Counted from the first letter of the stretch, positions 7,367-14,003 are shown. The stretch is 15,305 nucleotides of DNA from UBA7702 sp051866595 (GCA_051866595.1 JBJDXI010000044.1:1-15305); one strand, 5' to 3'. Numbers and translations are program-made. Notes: a model not told the origin generated them from the letters alone.

Positions 7367-7424
7367 CGACGCGCCGTAAACGACAAAGGAGCCGACCCGA
7401 GGCCGCACTCCTTTGTTTATAAGC

Positions 7425-7970
7425 TTATTTCATTTTATCGTACATCAGCAGGGCGTAGAAATCCAGTTCGTTGACGGCGCCCCGGGGGAAGCCCGAAGTT
7501 TCCCATAATTTATACACATTGATCCCGTGGCTGGACAGACAGGGCGTTACCTTTTCGGGATAGCGACAGGGGGATTCGGGATAGGTACATTCCTTGCAGA
7601 GGGTGCAGGCGCCCCGCCCCAGCATATAGCAGTCGCCTTCCATCTCTTTGACTTTGCCGTAAAAGCACTGCACCATCGAGCCGAAAGAGGCGCTGATCTC
7701 TTTGAACAGCTCGGGATTCAGCGAAGAGTCGATGCTTTCCGTTATAAACTGCACCATCACCCCTTTTTTCCAGCAGTTGACACGAGCGGCCACTTCCTCA
7801 TCGGTGCCGACGCCGGGAGGGCAGCACCAGTTGGTGCCGTATTTGCCGCAGTCGTTGGCTTCGCAGCCCTGACGCAGAACCGCCGTTTCCTTGAAGGAGA
7901 TCTCCCGCGGATCCAAGGCGAAAGCGCGAGTAAAACCGAGGTCATAGGCAAGCTGTACATATTTTTCCAT
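7425..7970 (-). CDS. DUF2284 cysteine-rich, probable metal-binding protein
   Basis: This is a 181-residue protein from ATG 7970. A longer frame to 8009 exists, but AAAGGA lies 9 bases before the 7970 ATG and the shorter form begins with a normal helix. Cysteines are grouped: C36 and C41, GTNWCCPPGVG (C49, C50), then CTLCKECTYPESPCRYP and a further TPC. This pattern is that of DUF2284, described as predicted metal-binding proteins, most likely iron-sulfur, of unknown role. No signal peptide or membrane segment is seen. It follows the (p)ppGpp hydrolase gene by 32 bp on the same strand, with no promoter or terminator visible between them, so the two are probably cotranscribed. Family call is firm; the link to alarmone metabolism is only positional. 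Confidence 0.85.
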   Translation of the reverse strand: MEKYVQLAYDLGFTRAFALDPREISFKETAVLRQGCEANDCGKYGTNWCCPPGVGTDEEVAARVNCWKKGVMVQFITESIDSSLNPELFKEISASFGSMVQCFYGKVKEMEGDCYMLGRGACTLCKECTYPESPCRYPEKVTPCLSSHGINVYKLWETSGFPRGAVNELDFYALLMYDKMK

Positions 7971-8002
7971 GATGGTTGATTCCTTTCGTCGAACAAAAAC
8001 CG

Positions 8003-8590
8003 TCAGCACCAGTGCGAAGGATGGATCTTTTCGTGAAACAGCTCTTCAAAGCGGAGACAGGCCTCTCCGAAAAGATCCCGGGTAAGGGCATGGATTTCCA
8101 GATTCCGCATCGCCCGGAGCTTTTCCCGGTAATACCAGCGGATTTCCGCTTTGGAGGCGTTGAACCGCGTCCAGAGCTCCTCGCCGCAGACCGCGTGATC
8201 CGCCGCCATGGAGCGCAGATTGGCCAGGGTATCGGCGCAGGCCAGGATCATCCGGTCGGCGGAAGCGTTTTTCAGTGAACGGATGGTCTGTTCCTTCCGC
8301 TCCTTCCAGGGTTTCTCTTTATCCTCACTCATAAACGCCACATAATCCGCGACTTTATCCCCGAAGCGCCGGCGGATTTCCGCCGGAGACACCTTCTGAT
8401 CCTCCACCGTATCGTGAAGTACCGCGGCGATCTGTAAATCCGTATTCCGCGGCGACGATTTCATCACCAGTGTCAGCACTTCCATGGGATGGCAGATATA
8501 GTCCATATCGGTACCTTTGCGTTTCTGCCCGCGGTGGGCTTTTTCCGCAAAGGTAATCGCTTCGTGCAAACGCATTTGATTTTCATACAT
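8003..8590 (-). CDS. Small alarmone hydrolase (Mesh1-like HD-domain (p)ppGpp pyrophosphohydrolase)
   Basis: This is a 195-residue stand-alone HD protein resembling the hydrolase half of RelA/SpoT and metazoan Mesh1. By family it removes pyrophosphate from the 3' position of (p)ppGpp with manganese. Metal ligands are in place: H34 in YICHPMEV, H59-D60 in AAVLHDTVED and D120 in ACADTLANLRSM. The segment AHRGQKRKGTDMDY matches the Mesh1 region that reads QRRK and then Y-I-x-HP. There is no synthetase, TGS or ACT domain. An AAGGAGAG site sits 8 bases before ATG 8590. The gene diverges from a (p)ppGpp synthetase gene 291 bp away and is followed by the DUF2284 gene. A different nucleotide substrate such as NADPH, reported for Mesh1, is possible. 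Confidence 0.88.
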   Translation of the reverse strand: MYENQMRLHEAITFAEKAHRGQKRKGTDMDYICHPMEVLTLVMKSSPRNTDLQIAAVLHDTVEDQKVSPAEIRRRFGDKVADYVAFMSEDKEKPWKERKEQTIRSLKNASADRMILACADTLANLRSMAADHAVCGEELWTRFNASKAEIRWYYREKLRAMRNLEIHALTRDLFGEACLRFEELFHEKIHPSHWC

Positions 8591-8613
8591 AATCCCACTC
8601 TCCTTATTTCTTA

Positions 8614-8622
8614 ATTATAACA
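8614..8622 (-). promoter_or_regulatory. Extended -10 promoter for the hydrolase gene
   Basis: On the minus strand TGTTATAAT (8622-8614) is an extended -10 with a perfect TATAAT, 23 bp upstream of the ATG. No good -35 is visible 16-18 bp upstream. The rest of 8640-8760 shows nothing I can name. Confidence 0.55.
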
Positions 8623-8795
8623 CTTTTTTCGAAAAAGGAAAGAAGCAAAGGGAGGCTCCTCCTCTATCCTGCCCGCGATACCGCCGCCGCCGGCGCTTTC
8701 GCCTCACACCAAAAGGACCCGCGGAAAAACGAACATTCCCGCCGCCTTATTCGTACAGCGCAAAAGAAATATCCGTATCTTTTTCCGACAATTTC

Positions 8796-8804
8796 TGATA
8801 CAAT
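8796..8804 (+). promoter_or_regulatory. Extended -10 promoter for the synthetase gene, with a leader hairpin
   Basis: TGATACAAT (8796-8804) is an extended -10 with no clear -35. The leader of about 70 bases can fold: TTCTT (8832-8836) with AAGAA (8841-8845) around CCCC, and outside this GCGGC (8821-8825) with GCCGC (8849-8853). The AGGAG ribosome binding site lies outside the fold. Confidence 0.5.
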
Positions 8805-8881
8805 AAGTATGGAAGGGTACGCGGCAGCCGTTTCTTCCCCAAGAAGCCGCCGCGAACAGTGACCGAAACAAGGAGAACGAT

Positions 8882-9571
8882 ATGAATACCGACCACCCCG
8901 ATGACGCTCAGATTTTAGACAGGCTCGACGCCGTCCAAAAGAAAGACGCCCTTGAATGGGCGCAGAAAAAAACGATGGAATTCGCTCAGCTGATGACCTA
9001 TTACAAATGCGCCATGATGGAGATCGAAACCAAATTCAATGTGCTCAACGAAGAATACTCCCTCACCTTCGACCGCAATCCCATCAGCAGTATCAAATCG
9101 CGGCTGAAATCGCCCCTCAGCATCAAGGAAAAGCTGAGCCGCAAAAATCTGCCGATCACCTTTGAATCCATTGAGGAAAATATCAGCGACGTCGCAGGGA
9201 TCCGCGTCGTCTGCTCCTTTCCCGACGATGTTTACGCCCTGGCCGACGCATTGCTCAAACAGGACGACATCACCCTGATCAAAAAGAAAGATTACATTGC
9301 CGAACCCAAAGCCAACGGCTACCGCAGTCTCCACCTCATCGTCGCCGTGCCGATCTTCCTCGCCGAGGAAAAACGGCTGATGAAAGTGGAGATCCAGCTC
9401 CGTACCATCGCCATGGATTTCTGGGCCAGTCTGGAGCATCAGCTCCGCTACAAGAAGGACACGCCCTTCACCGAAGAAATGGCAGCGGAGCTTTCGGAGT
9501 GCGCCCGACGCAGCGCGGAGCTGGATGAAAAGATGAACGCCCTCCGCAAGACGGTGGAACGGAAAGAATAA
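8882..9571 (+). CDS. relP: Small alarmone synthetase, RelP/YwaC type
   Basis: This is a 229-residue single-domain (p)ppGpp synthetase that by family transfers pyrophosphate from ATP to GDP or GTP. The marks are NPISSIKSRLKS (about 65-76), SDVAGIRVVCSF (about 101-112), the GTP-site segment EPKANGYRSLHL (141-152) and EIQLRT followed by IAMDFWASLEH (about 170-186). The YKCAMMEIETKF opening and the AMDFWASLEHQLRYK stretch resemble B. subtilis YwaC (SAS2/RelP) more than YjbM (RelQ). It has no HD, TGS or ACT domain. AGGAG sits 7 bases before ATG 8882. It is the only plus-strand gene here and diverges from the Mesh1-like hydrolase, which could offset its activity. The assignment to RelP rather than RelQ rests on remembered sequences. 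Confidence 0.9.
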   Translation: MNTDHPDDAQILDRLDAVQKKDALEWAQKKTMEFAQLMTYYKCAMMEIETKFNVLNEEYSLTFDRNPISSIKSRLKSPLSIKEKLSRKNLPITFESIEENISDVAGIRVVCSFPDDVYALADALLKQDDITLIKKKDYIAEPKANGYRSLHLIVAVPIFLAEEKRLMKVEIQLRTIAMDFWASLEHQLRYKKDTPFTEEMAAELSECARRSAELDEKMNALRKTVERKE

Positions 9572-9591
9572 CGAACCGCCGGGATCATCAC

Positions 9592-9631
9592 AAAAAAACG
9601 CCTCTTACCGTTTTCGGTAAGGGGCGATTTT
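9592..9631. terminator. Bidirectional terminator between the convergent synthetase and eutH genes
   Basis: The stem CGCCTCTTACCG / CGGTAAGGGGCG (9599-9626) has one mismatch and a TTTT loop. On the plus strand it is followed by ATTTT; on the minus strand by seven Ts (9598-9592). It serves the synthetase gene 28 bp upstream and, from the other side, the eutH operon. Confidence 0.8.
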
Positions 9632-9643
9632 AAATTCGGCCTT

Positions 9644-9668
9644 CCGCTGTTTTACGGAAAAACAGCGG
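9644..9668. other. Ten-base-pair hairpin in the convergent intergenic region
   Basis: CCGCTGTTTT (9644-9653) pairs perfectly with AAAACAGCGG (9659-9668) around a 5-base loop. There is no T tract on either side. It lies between two terminators and may protect an eutH transcript end. Confidence 0.5.
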
Positions 9669-9703
9669 ATCCGCCATGCACAGACGATATCGTTTCCTTG
9701 AAC

Positions 9704-9728
9704 CGCCGCGAAAAGGCGGCGTTTTTTT
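9704..9728 (+). terminator. Second plus-strand terminator, abutting the eutH stop
   Basis: A CG-rich stem of at least 5 bp (GCCGC / GCGGC) around a GAAAA-type loop is followed by seven Ts (9722-9728). It would stop plus-strand readthrough before it enters eutH in antisense. The T run overlaps the eutH stop codon. Confidence 0.7.
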
Positions 9729-10908
9729 ATTTTACCTTACCGATGGAGGGCAGGGCGATGACTTTGGCGAAAAGGATGCCGATGATCCCGCCGACAATCT
9801 GTCCCACAAAAACGGGAATCAGCAGATTGGGCTGAAAATTCATGTTAAAGGCCAGCCAGTCGCCGAGACTGTAACCTGCACAAACCACAAAGGACAAAGC
9901 GATGACCTTGCTTTTGGGGTTCATGTCCTTCACCATGCCGAAAAGCGCCACGGAATTGGCCATGCCCGCCACAAGACCGGCGCTGCCGGCTTCGTCGAGA
10001 CCGATTTTCCGCCCCAGCATACTCAAGGGCTTGCCGAAAATCTTCCGTACCAGATAGACGAAGGGAAAAGCCCCGGAAAGCATCATGGCTATAGAGCCCA
10101 GCACCTCAATGGCGCGGAAGGGCTGTGAGGCGTCGCCGAAGACGGAATCAAATCCCCACCCCACCGTGGAAGAGAAGAGGCCGGTATAGTACTCAATAAC
10201 GGCGGCGGCGACAATGAGAGTCAGCACCGCCAGCAAAACACGGCCGAAAATCATAAAAGCCTTTACCATCACTTTGGGGAACAGCTTCAAGCCCACGGCC
10301 AGCAAAATACAGAACAGAATCAGCGGAACCAGATTCAGCAGTACCACACCGAGATCCATCTGCAGCTGATACATGGGTTCTCCCGTGGTGGCGAAGGACG
10401 TCCGCACCATCGGTTTGATGAGCCACATCAGAAAACAGGAGGTAAATACGCCGAAGGGAATGGATAAAATCCCGCTCATAGCCCCCAGAGCCATATAGGG
10501 CTGGTCATTTTTATCCAGAATCGACAGGGCGATGGGAATATTAAAAGCAAAGGTGGAAGCCCCCATAATGGCCACGCAGATGCACATCATGGTGATTTCC
10601 GGCGAAGAGGCCAGCTGTAAGGCCAGGGCGTAACCGCCGCAATCCGCGGGAATAAAGGTTGCCGCGGCGATGGCCGTATCCGCGCCGATGAGGCCGAAAA
10701 GACCGCCGAAAATACGATCCACCCCCACCACCAGATAAGGTACGGAAATCATCAGCCCCACAATGGGAATAAACAGCGACGCCATCACGCCGATGCCCTC
10801 GTGAAAAGAGCGGCCCAGGCCGCTGTCGGGCTTCACCACCGCCGCCACAGCGCCCACAGCGCAGCAAGCCATAATCATGTACAACACAAATTTTCCAATG
10901 ACCGCCAT
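9727..10908 (-). CDS. eutH: EutH-family ethanolamine permease
   Basis: This is a 393-residue integral membrane protein with about 10-11 hydrophobic segments. It matches EutH along its length: ADCGGYALALQLA (E. coli: CDMGGFFLAKELA), FNIPIALSIL, the central RAIEVLGSIAMMLSGAFPF and the end region VAGMANSVALFGMVKDM to GYSLGDWLAFNMN. EutH imports ethanolamine in enterobacteria, important mainly at low pH. A strong GGGGGGAGG site lies before the ATG, 16 bp after the TIM barrel gene. It is the last gene of a four-gene minus-strand run that has none of eutBC, eutA, eutL or other microcompartment genes, so it is either an orphan permease or carries a different amino-alcohol-like substrate. Confidence 0.88.
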   Translation of the reverse strand: MAVIGKFVLYMIMACCAVGAVAAVVKPDSGLGRSFHEGIGVMASLFIPIVGLMISVPYLVVGVDRIFGGLFGLIGADTAIAAATFIPADCGGYALALQLASSPEITMMCICVAIMGASTFAFNIPIALSILDKNDQPYMALGAMSGILSIPFGVFTSCFLMWLIKPMVRTSFATTGEPMYQLQMDLGVVLLNLVPLILFCILLAVGLKLFPKVMVKAFMIFGRVLLAVLTLIVAAAVIEYYTGLFSSTVGWGFDSVFGDASQPFRAIEVLGSIAMMLSGAFPFVYLVRKIFGKPLSMLGRKIGLDEAGSAGLVAGMANSVALFGMVKDMNPKSKVIALSFVVCAGYSLGDWLAFNMNFQPNLLIPVFVGQIVGGIIGILFAKVIALPSIGKVK

Positions 10909-10924
10909 TGTGTTTCCTCCCCCC

Positions 10925-11791
10925 TCAGCCGAGTTCCTTCAACGACTGATATACTTTTTTCAAATAGGATACCGGATTCCGCTGAAAAGCGGAGATCCCG
11001 TCGTAATAAAGTTCCAGCGACAATTCCTCATCGTAACCGATGTCCTTGAACGCTTCGGCGGCGCCTTTCCAATCGACGGTACCCTCACCGATGGGACGGT
11101 GCTGATCCCCTTTTCCATCGTTATCGTGAATATGGGTTACCCGAAGAAGGCGTCCGACCCGGCGAATCATTTCCGGAATATCGCAATGCGCCAGATGGGC
11201 ATGGCCGAAATCAAAGCAGATGCCACAGACCTCTTTTCCGTACTCTTCGTTAAAGCCGTCGGTCAACGCGATAAGCTCATCAAAATCGGGAGAAACGTCC
11301 CGAAAGACCGGTGGATTTTCATCCCAGGGCTGGCAGACGCCGTTTTCCAACGCGATTCTCACACCGAGCTTCGCCCCCAGCTCCACATAGGGCCGGAGAT
11401 ACGCCCGGTTTCTCTCCAGAGAAGCCGACCGCAGATAGCGGCGGTTATCATCCACTACCGTTCCCGGATGAATCACATAATCCGTCACGCCGCATTTCGC
11501 CGCCAACGCCAGACCGATTTTCATGGGTTCTGCCCATTCCTTCCCGTCGGTTTTTCCAAAGTCAAAAGGAAAAAACATCGGCCCATGGGCAAAACGGGCG
11601 GTCATGCCGGAAGAGAGAAACCGCTCCGCGAAACCGTCAAGATCAAAATCATCGTTGAGGAGACCCTGTATTTCCGAAAAGCTCAGATTCACACCGAAAA
11701 TCCCGGCCTCCCTCATGAGATCCAGAAAGGAAAAATAGTTTTCAATATCATCCCGGGCCCCCAGACAGCGGGCCATCACCGAATAACGCAT
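10925..11791 (-). CDS. Sugar phosphate isomerase/epimerase-like TIM barrel protein
   Basis: This is a 288-residue cytoplasmic protein of the AP endonuclease 2/xylose isomerase-like TIM barrel fold. Likely metal ligands follow the family order: Glu in RIALENG (about 148), Asp and His in CFDFGHAHLAH (about 193-200), a HIHDND strand (about 221-226) and Glu in LSLELYYD (about 262). A further His sits in YVIHPGT (about 108). The fold serves epimerases, dehydratases and hydrolases of sugars and polyols, and the substrate cannot be read here. A GAGGA site lies before the ATG, 17 bp after the phosphatase gene, and eutH follows 16 bp downstream. The context suggests catabolism of a small polyol or amino-alcohol. 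Confidence 0.85.
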   Translation of the reverse strand: MRYSVMARCLGARDDIENYFSFLDLMREAGIFGVNLSFSEIQGLLNDDFDLDGFAERFLSSGMTARFAHGPMFFPFDFGKTDGKEWAEPMKIGLALAAKCGVTDYVIHPGTVVDDNRRYLRSASLERNRAYLRPYVELGAKLGVRIALENGVCQPWDENPPVFRDVSPDFDELIALTDGFNEEYGKEVCGICFDFGHAHLAHCDIPEMIRRVGRLLRVTHIHDNDGKGDQHRPIGEGTVDWKGAAEAFKDIGYDEELSLELYYDGISAFQRNPVSYLKKVYQSLKELG

Positions 11792-11808
11792 GATACATCC
11801 TCTTTTTC

Positions 11809-12435
11809 TCAGGAAATCCTCTGAAGGAAAGCGCTGAGTTCCTCCACACTGTCAAAAACGACATGGGCGCCGCTGTTCTTCAGATCCTCTTTCAATCCCC
11901 AGCCGTAAGAAACCGCGAGGATATGGGGAACTCCGGCCTCCACGGCCTCTCCCATATCACCGACGCTGTCACTGATAAAATAGAAATCCTCATCGGGATA
12001 GGCTGCCCGGAGTTTCCGAAGGGTGGAAACTTTATCGGTAGAGGTCTCACTGCCGATGATCCCCTCAAAGCCGGCAACCCCCGCTTCTTCAAAGCGTTCC
12101 TTCATAAAACGTTCATTGTTCAACGATACCACGTAGACGGTATGGCGGGAAATCATCTCTTTGAGCATTTCCGCCGCGCCGGGAAACAGTGAAGCTTTTT
12201 CTCCGCTTTGCTCCATCGCCACACGATATTCATCCCCAAGACGGCGGATCAATTCTTCCGATAGCCCGTGTTCCCGGCAGTATTCGTAATAATTGACGCG
12301 ACAGGCCTCTTTCAGCGCATCCATCGTGGGAAACAGCGTAATTCCCAGCTTTTTACAGGCGGGAAGATAATATTTTTCTTCCAGACCTAAAGTATCGCCG
12401 AGGGTACCGTCAAAATCAAAACAGATCAAAGCCAT
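11809..12435 (-). CDS. HAD-family phosphatase (phosphoglycolate phosphatase-like)
   Basis: This is a 208-residue haloacid dehalogenase superfamily hydrolase. Motif I is FDFDGTLGDT (nucleophile D7, acid D9), motif II VVSLNN (about 102-107), motif III a lysine in STDKVSTL (about 133) and motif IV FISDSVGDMGEA (about 152-163). An inserted helical cap of about 70 residues (15-85) is the C1 type seen in phosphoglycolate phosphatase, beta-phosphoglucomutase and pyrophosphatase relatives. GAGGAG overlaps the stop of the SMR gene 12 bp upstream, so translation is probably coupled. Dephosphorylation of a small sugar or polyol phosphate fits the neighbouring isomerase-like gene, but the substrate is unknown. 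Confidence 0.85.
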   Translation of the reverse strand: MALICFDFDGTLGDTLGLEEKYYLPACKKLGITLFPTMDALKEACRVNYYEYCREHGLSEELIRRLGDEYRVAMEQSGEKASLFPGAAEMLKEMISRHTVYVVSLNNERFMKERFEEAGVAGFEGIIGSETSTDKVSTLRKLRAAYPDEDFYFISDSVGDMGEAVEAGVPHILAVSYGWGLKEDLKNSGAHVVFDSVEELSAFLQRIS

Positions 12436-12447
12436 CGCTCAGACTCC

Positions 12448-12777
12448 TCAGCTGCCGGTAACGTTCAGGCCGACAATCCCTGCAATAATCAGAAACAGGA
12501 ACAGAATCCGCAAAGCGCTGATGGGCTCGTGATAGATCACGATCCCGAGAATCACGGCGCCGACGGCGCCGATGCCCGTCCACACGGCGTAAGCCGTACC
12601 CACAGGCAGCACTTTGGCGGCAGTTTCAATCAGAAAAACGCTTCCCGCCATGCAGAGCAGGTTGATCACCGAAGGCACCAGCTTCGTAAAACCTTCGGTC
12701 AGCTTCATGGTGCCGGCCCAGGCCACTTCAAAACAGGCGGCGACAAACAGCAGGATCCAAGCAACAGTGGTACTCAT
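12448..12777 (-). CDS. SMR-family exporter, Gdx/SugE type
   Basis: This is a 109-residue inner membrane protein with four membrane helices, normal for small multidrug resistance transporters, which work as antiparallel dimers. The essential glutamate is E17 in AACFEVAWA. LPVGTAYAVWTGIGAVGA (about 57-74) is nearly identical to E. coli Gdx (SugE), which exports guanidinium in exchange for protons, and differs from the EmrE branch. Gdx proteins can be flanked by guanidine riboswitches; none fits the leader of about 30 bases here. It is the first gene of the operon with the HAD, TIM barrel and eutH genes. Family is sure; guanidinium as substrate is likely but not shown, and a quaternary amine export role would also suit the eutH neighbour. 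Confidence 0.88.
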   Translation of the reverse strand: MSTTVAWILLFVAACFEVAWAGTMKLTEGFTKLVPSVINLLCMAGSVFLIETAAKVLPVGTAYAVWTGIGAVGAVILGIVIYHEPISALRILFLFLIIAGIVGLNVTGS

Positions 12778-12812
12778 AAAAAATCCATCTCTTTTCTTCC
12801 TTAATTGCTTCT

Positions 12813-12842
12813 ATTATACACCCTTTTCACGGGAAAGGACAA
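12813..12842 (-). promoter_or_regulatory. Promoter of the SMR-HAD-TIM-eutH operon
   Basis: On the minus strand TTGTCC (12842-12837) and a perfect TATAAT (12818-12813) are 18 bp apart. Transcription would start near 12806, giving a leader of about 30 bases, too short for a guanidine riboswitch. Confidence 0.65.
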
Positions 12843-12861
12843 ATAAATTTCTACTTTTCAT

Positions 12862-12939
12862 AAAAAAACCGAATATCCGAACAACCACAACCGATTCAAA
12901 TACGGATACGAAAAAACAGCATCGGACAGACGCTGTTTT
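12862..12939 (-). terminator. Two further terminator-like hairpins upstream of the SMR promoter
   Basis: On the minus strand AAAACAGC (12939-12932) pairs with GCTGTTTT (12920-12913) and ends in six Ts. Next, TATCCG (12908-12903) can pair with CGGATA (12879-12874), with seven Ts at 12868-12862. The first is convincing; the second has a 23-base loop and is weak. They insulate the SMR promoter from upstream transcription or end short RNAs made from 13050-13080. Confidence 0.55.
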
Positions 12940-12964
12940 CTTTATGAAAGATTTCTTTCTCTAT

Positions 12965-13007
12965 AAAAAAAGCCGGAAACGAAAGCGATCCGGCTTTCGC
13001 CGGATCG
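12965..13007 (-). promoter_or_regulatory. Attenuator-like pair of mutually exclusive hairpins
   Basis: On the minus strand CGATCCGGC (13007-12999), loop GAAA and GCCGGATCG (12994-12986) form a perfect 9-bp hairpin with a GNRA tetraloop. The same segment, read as AAAGCCGGA (12997-12989), also pairs with TCCGGCTTT (12977-12969), which continues into Ts down to 12965 and would be an intrinsic terminator. The two cannot form together, as in antiterminator/terminator leaders. It lies about 35 bases downstream of the expected start of the 13050-13080 promoter. It could instead be the 3' end of a small RNA. Confidence 0.5.
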
Positions 13008-13049
13008 TGAATCAAAGCAAGGATTCATTGGTGCATTCGTTATGGTTTT

Positions 13050-13080
13050 ATTATAAACCTTAAAGTTGGTTTAAAGTCAA
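13050..13080 (-). promoter_or_regulatory. MerR-type promoter with 19-bp spacer
   Basis: On the minus strand TTGACT (13080-13075) and a perfect TATAAT (13055-13050) are separated by exactly 19 bp, the over-long spacer typical of MerR-activated promoters. The spacer and its edge carry ACTTTAA twice, 11 bp apart, with near-palindromic TTTAAA/TTAA cores. It fires away from the merR-family gene toward the SMR operon. Control by that regulator is inferred from position and spacer length. Confidence 0.65.
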
Positions 13081-13176
13081 GGGGCATTTGTAAAAAAATA
13101 AGCCCTGCTCCGATAATTTATTCTGTTTTTAACAATTTTAACGGTCTTTTCACGTTTTCCCGGATTTCTTTCACAA

Positions 13177-13228
13177 AAAAAAGAGAATCCATCCTTTTCC
13201 CAAAAGAAATCCGGGGATTCTCTTTTTT
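13177..13228 (-). terminator. Intrinsic terminator of the rnr-smpB-merR operon
   Basis: AAAAAAGAGAATCC (13177-13190) and GGATTCTCTTTTTT (13215-13228) form a 14-bp stem with a 24-base loop. It begins at the MerR stop codon, and the minus strand ends in eight Ts (13180-13173). It could also work from the plus strand. The loop takes part in a second, interleaved inverted repeat. Confidence 0.7.
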
Positions 13229-14001
13229 CAATATTCATCGGCAGGGGAAAGCAGAACCTCGTAATAGCGTACCGGGTGTTCCCAATCACCGATGGCCAGC
13301 AGATAAATCACATAATAGGGCGGGCTCACCGCGAACCCCATTTCCTCTGCTTTTTCCAGCGCCATGGTCAGGGCTCTCTTTTCATCCAGAGCTCCGGGGA
13401 AGGAAGCCGTCATGGTATAAGCCTGAAAAGAGGGAATGCAGTATTCCTCGGAGCTTTTGTCCGCGTCCATAATGTAGCGAATATCGTCGTCGTAGAGCAT
13501 ACAGTAATCGAAGTTATCGCTGTTCTCATCGGCGGAAAAAGGGAAGCAATACAGCAGGTTGATAAAGGAAAACAGCGTTTTCGTCTTATCGTAAAAGGTC
13601 TCCCGGCGGAAAATGTGAATGTCGCCGGTATCCAGCAGCATCGGCGGCTGTCCCGCGCGGTTGGCCTTAAAGAGCAGGCGTTCATAGTAATTCCAGGCGC
13701 CCAGCTGGCGCTTTTCCTTCTCAATCCGGCGCATGGTCTCAGCCTTGTGGTTTTTCACCAGAGCGTCCACCGATTCCCAAGTGTTGGAATCCCGCAGACG
13801 GCAGATGTCCTCCAGGCTCAGGCCGAATTCCCGGTAGTAGATGATGTTCCACAGGCGGTAAATATCGTACTGGTCAAAGGTACGGTAGCCGTTCTCCGGG
13901 TCCTTTACCGGAGCGATGAGCCCCATCTTTTCGTAGTAGCGGATGGCCGAGGTACTGATCCCCAGCTGTTCAGCCACTTCGTGGATTTTATACCGTTTCA
14001 T
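13228..14001 (-). CDS. MerR-family transcriptional regulator with C-terminal effector-binding-like domain
   Basis: This is a 257-residue dimeric regulator. The N-terminal winged helix (1-70) is typical: YKIHEVAEQLGISTSAIRYY, then EKMGLI, NGYRTFDQYDIYRL and EFGLSLEDICRL. A dimerisation helix follows (about 80-112). The remaining 145 residues end in ALEKAEEMGF and RYYEVLLSP, resembling the GyrI-like effector-binding domain of drug-sensing MerR proteins such as BmrR. This part also has an acidic stretch (CMLYDDDIRYIMDAD) of unknown role. ATG 14001 starts 2 bp after the smpB stop with AAGG directly before it, so it is likely translated by coupling. A MerR-type promoter lies 148 bp beyond its 3' end, pointing at the SMR exporter, a plausible target. 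Confidence 0.87.
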   Translation of the reverse strand: MKRYKIHEVAEQLGISTSAIRYYEKMGLIAPVKDPENGYRTFDQYDIYRLWNIIYYREFGLSLEDICRLRDSNTWESVDALVKNHKAETMRRIEKEKRQLGAWNYYERLLFKANRAGQPPMLLDTGDIHIFRRETFYDKTKTLFSFINLLYCFPFSADENSDNFDYCMLYDDDIRYIMDADKSSEEYCIPSFQAYTMTASFPGALDEKRALTMALEKAEEMGFAVSPPYYVIYLLAIGDWEHPVRYYEVLLSPADEY

Positions 14002-14003
14002 CC

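Noticed and set aside
8003..9571. A split or frameshifted long bifunctional Rel gene
   Set aside because: The hydrolase and synthetase are on opposite strands, each complete with its own start signals, and the synthetase is of the small RelP type.
10877..11824. 315-codon plus-strand open frame over the TIM barrel gene
   Set aside because: The minus-strand protein is a recognisable isomerase-like TIM barrel with good start signals; this frame is its shadow.
9727..12777. Ethanolamine utilisation/microcompartment locus
   Set aside because: Only EutH is present; no shell protein, ammonia-lyase, reactivase or eut regulator is seen.
12778..12842. Guanidine riboswitch before the Gdx/SugE-type gene
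   Set aside because: The leader from the nearest promoter is about 30 bases and shows neither a ykkC-type fold nor ACGR-loop hairpins.
12942..13028. 28-codon minus-strand open frame (MNPCFDSRSGESRI...) as a leader peptide in the attenuator-like region
   Set aside because: It has no ribosome binding site, no run of regulatory codons, and its frame runs through the terminator stem.
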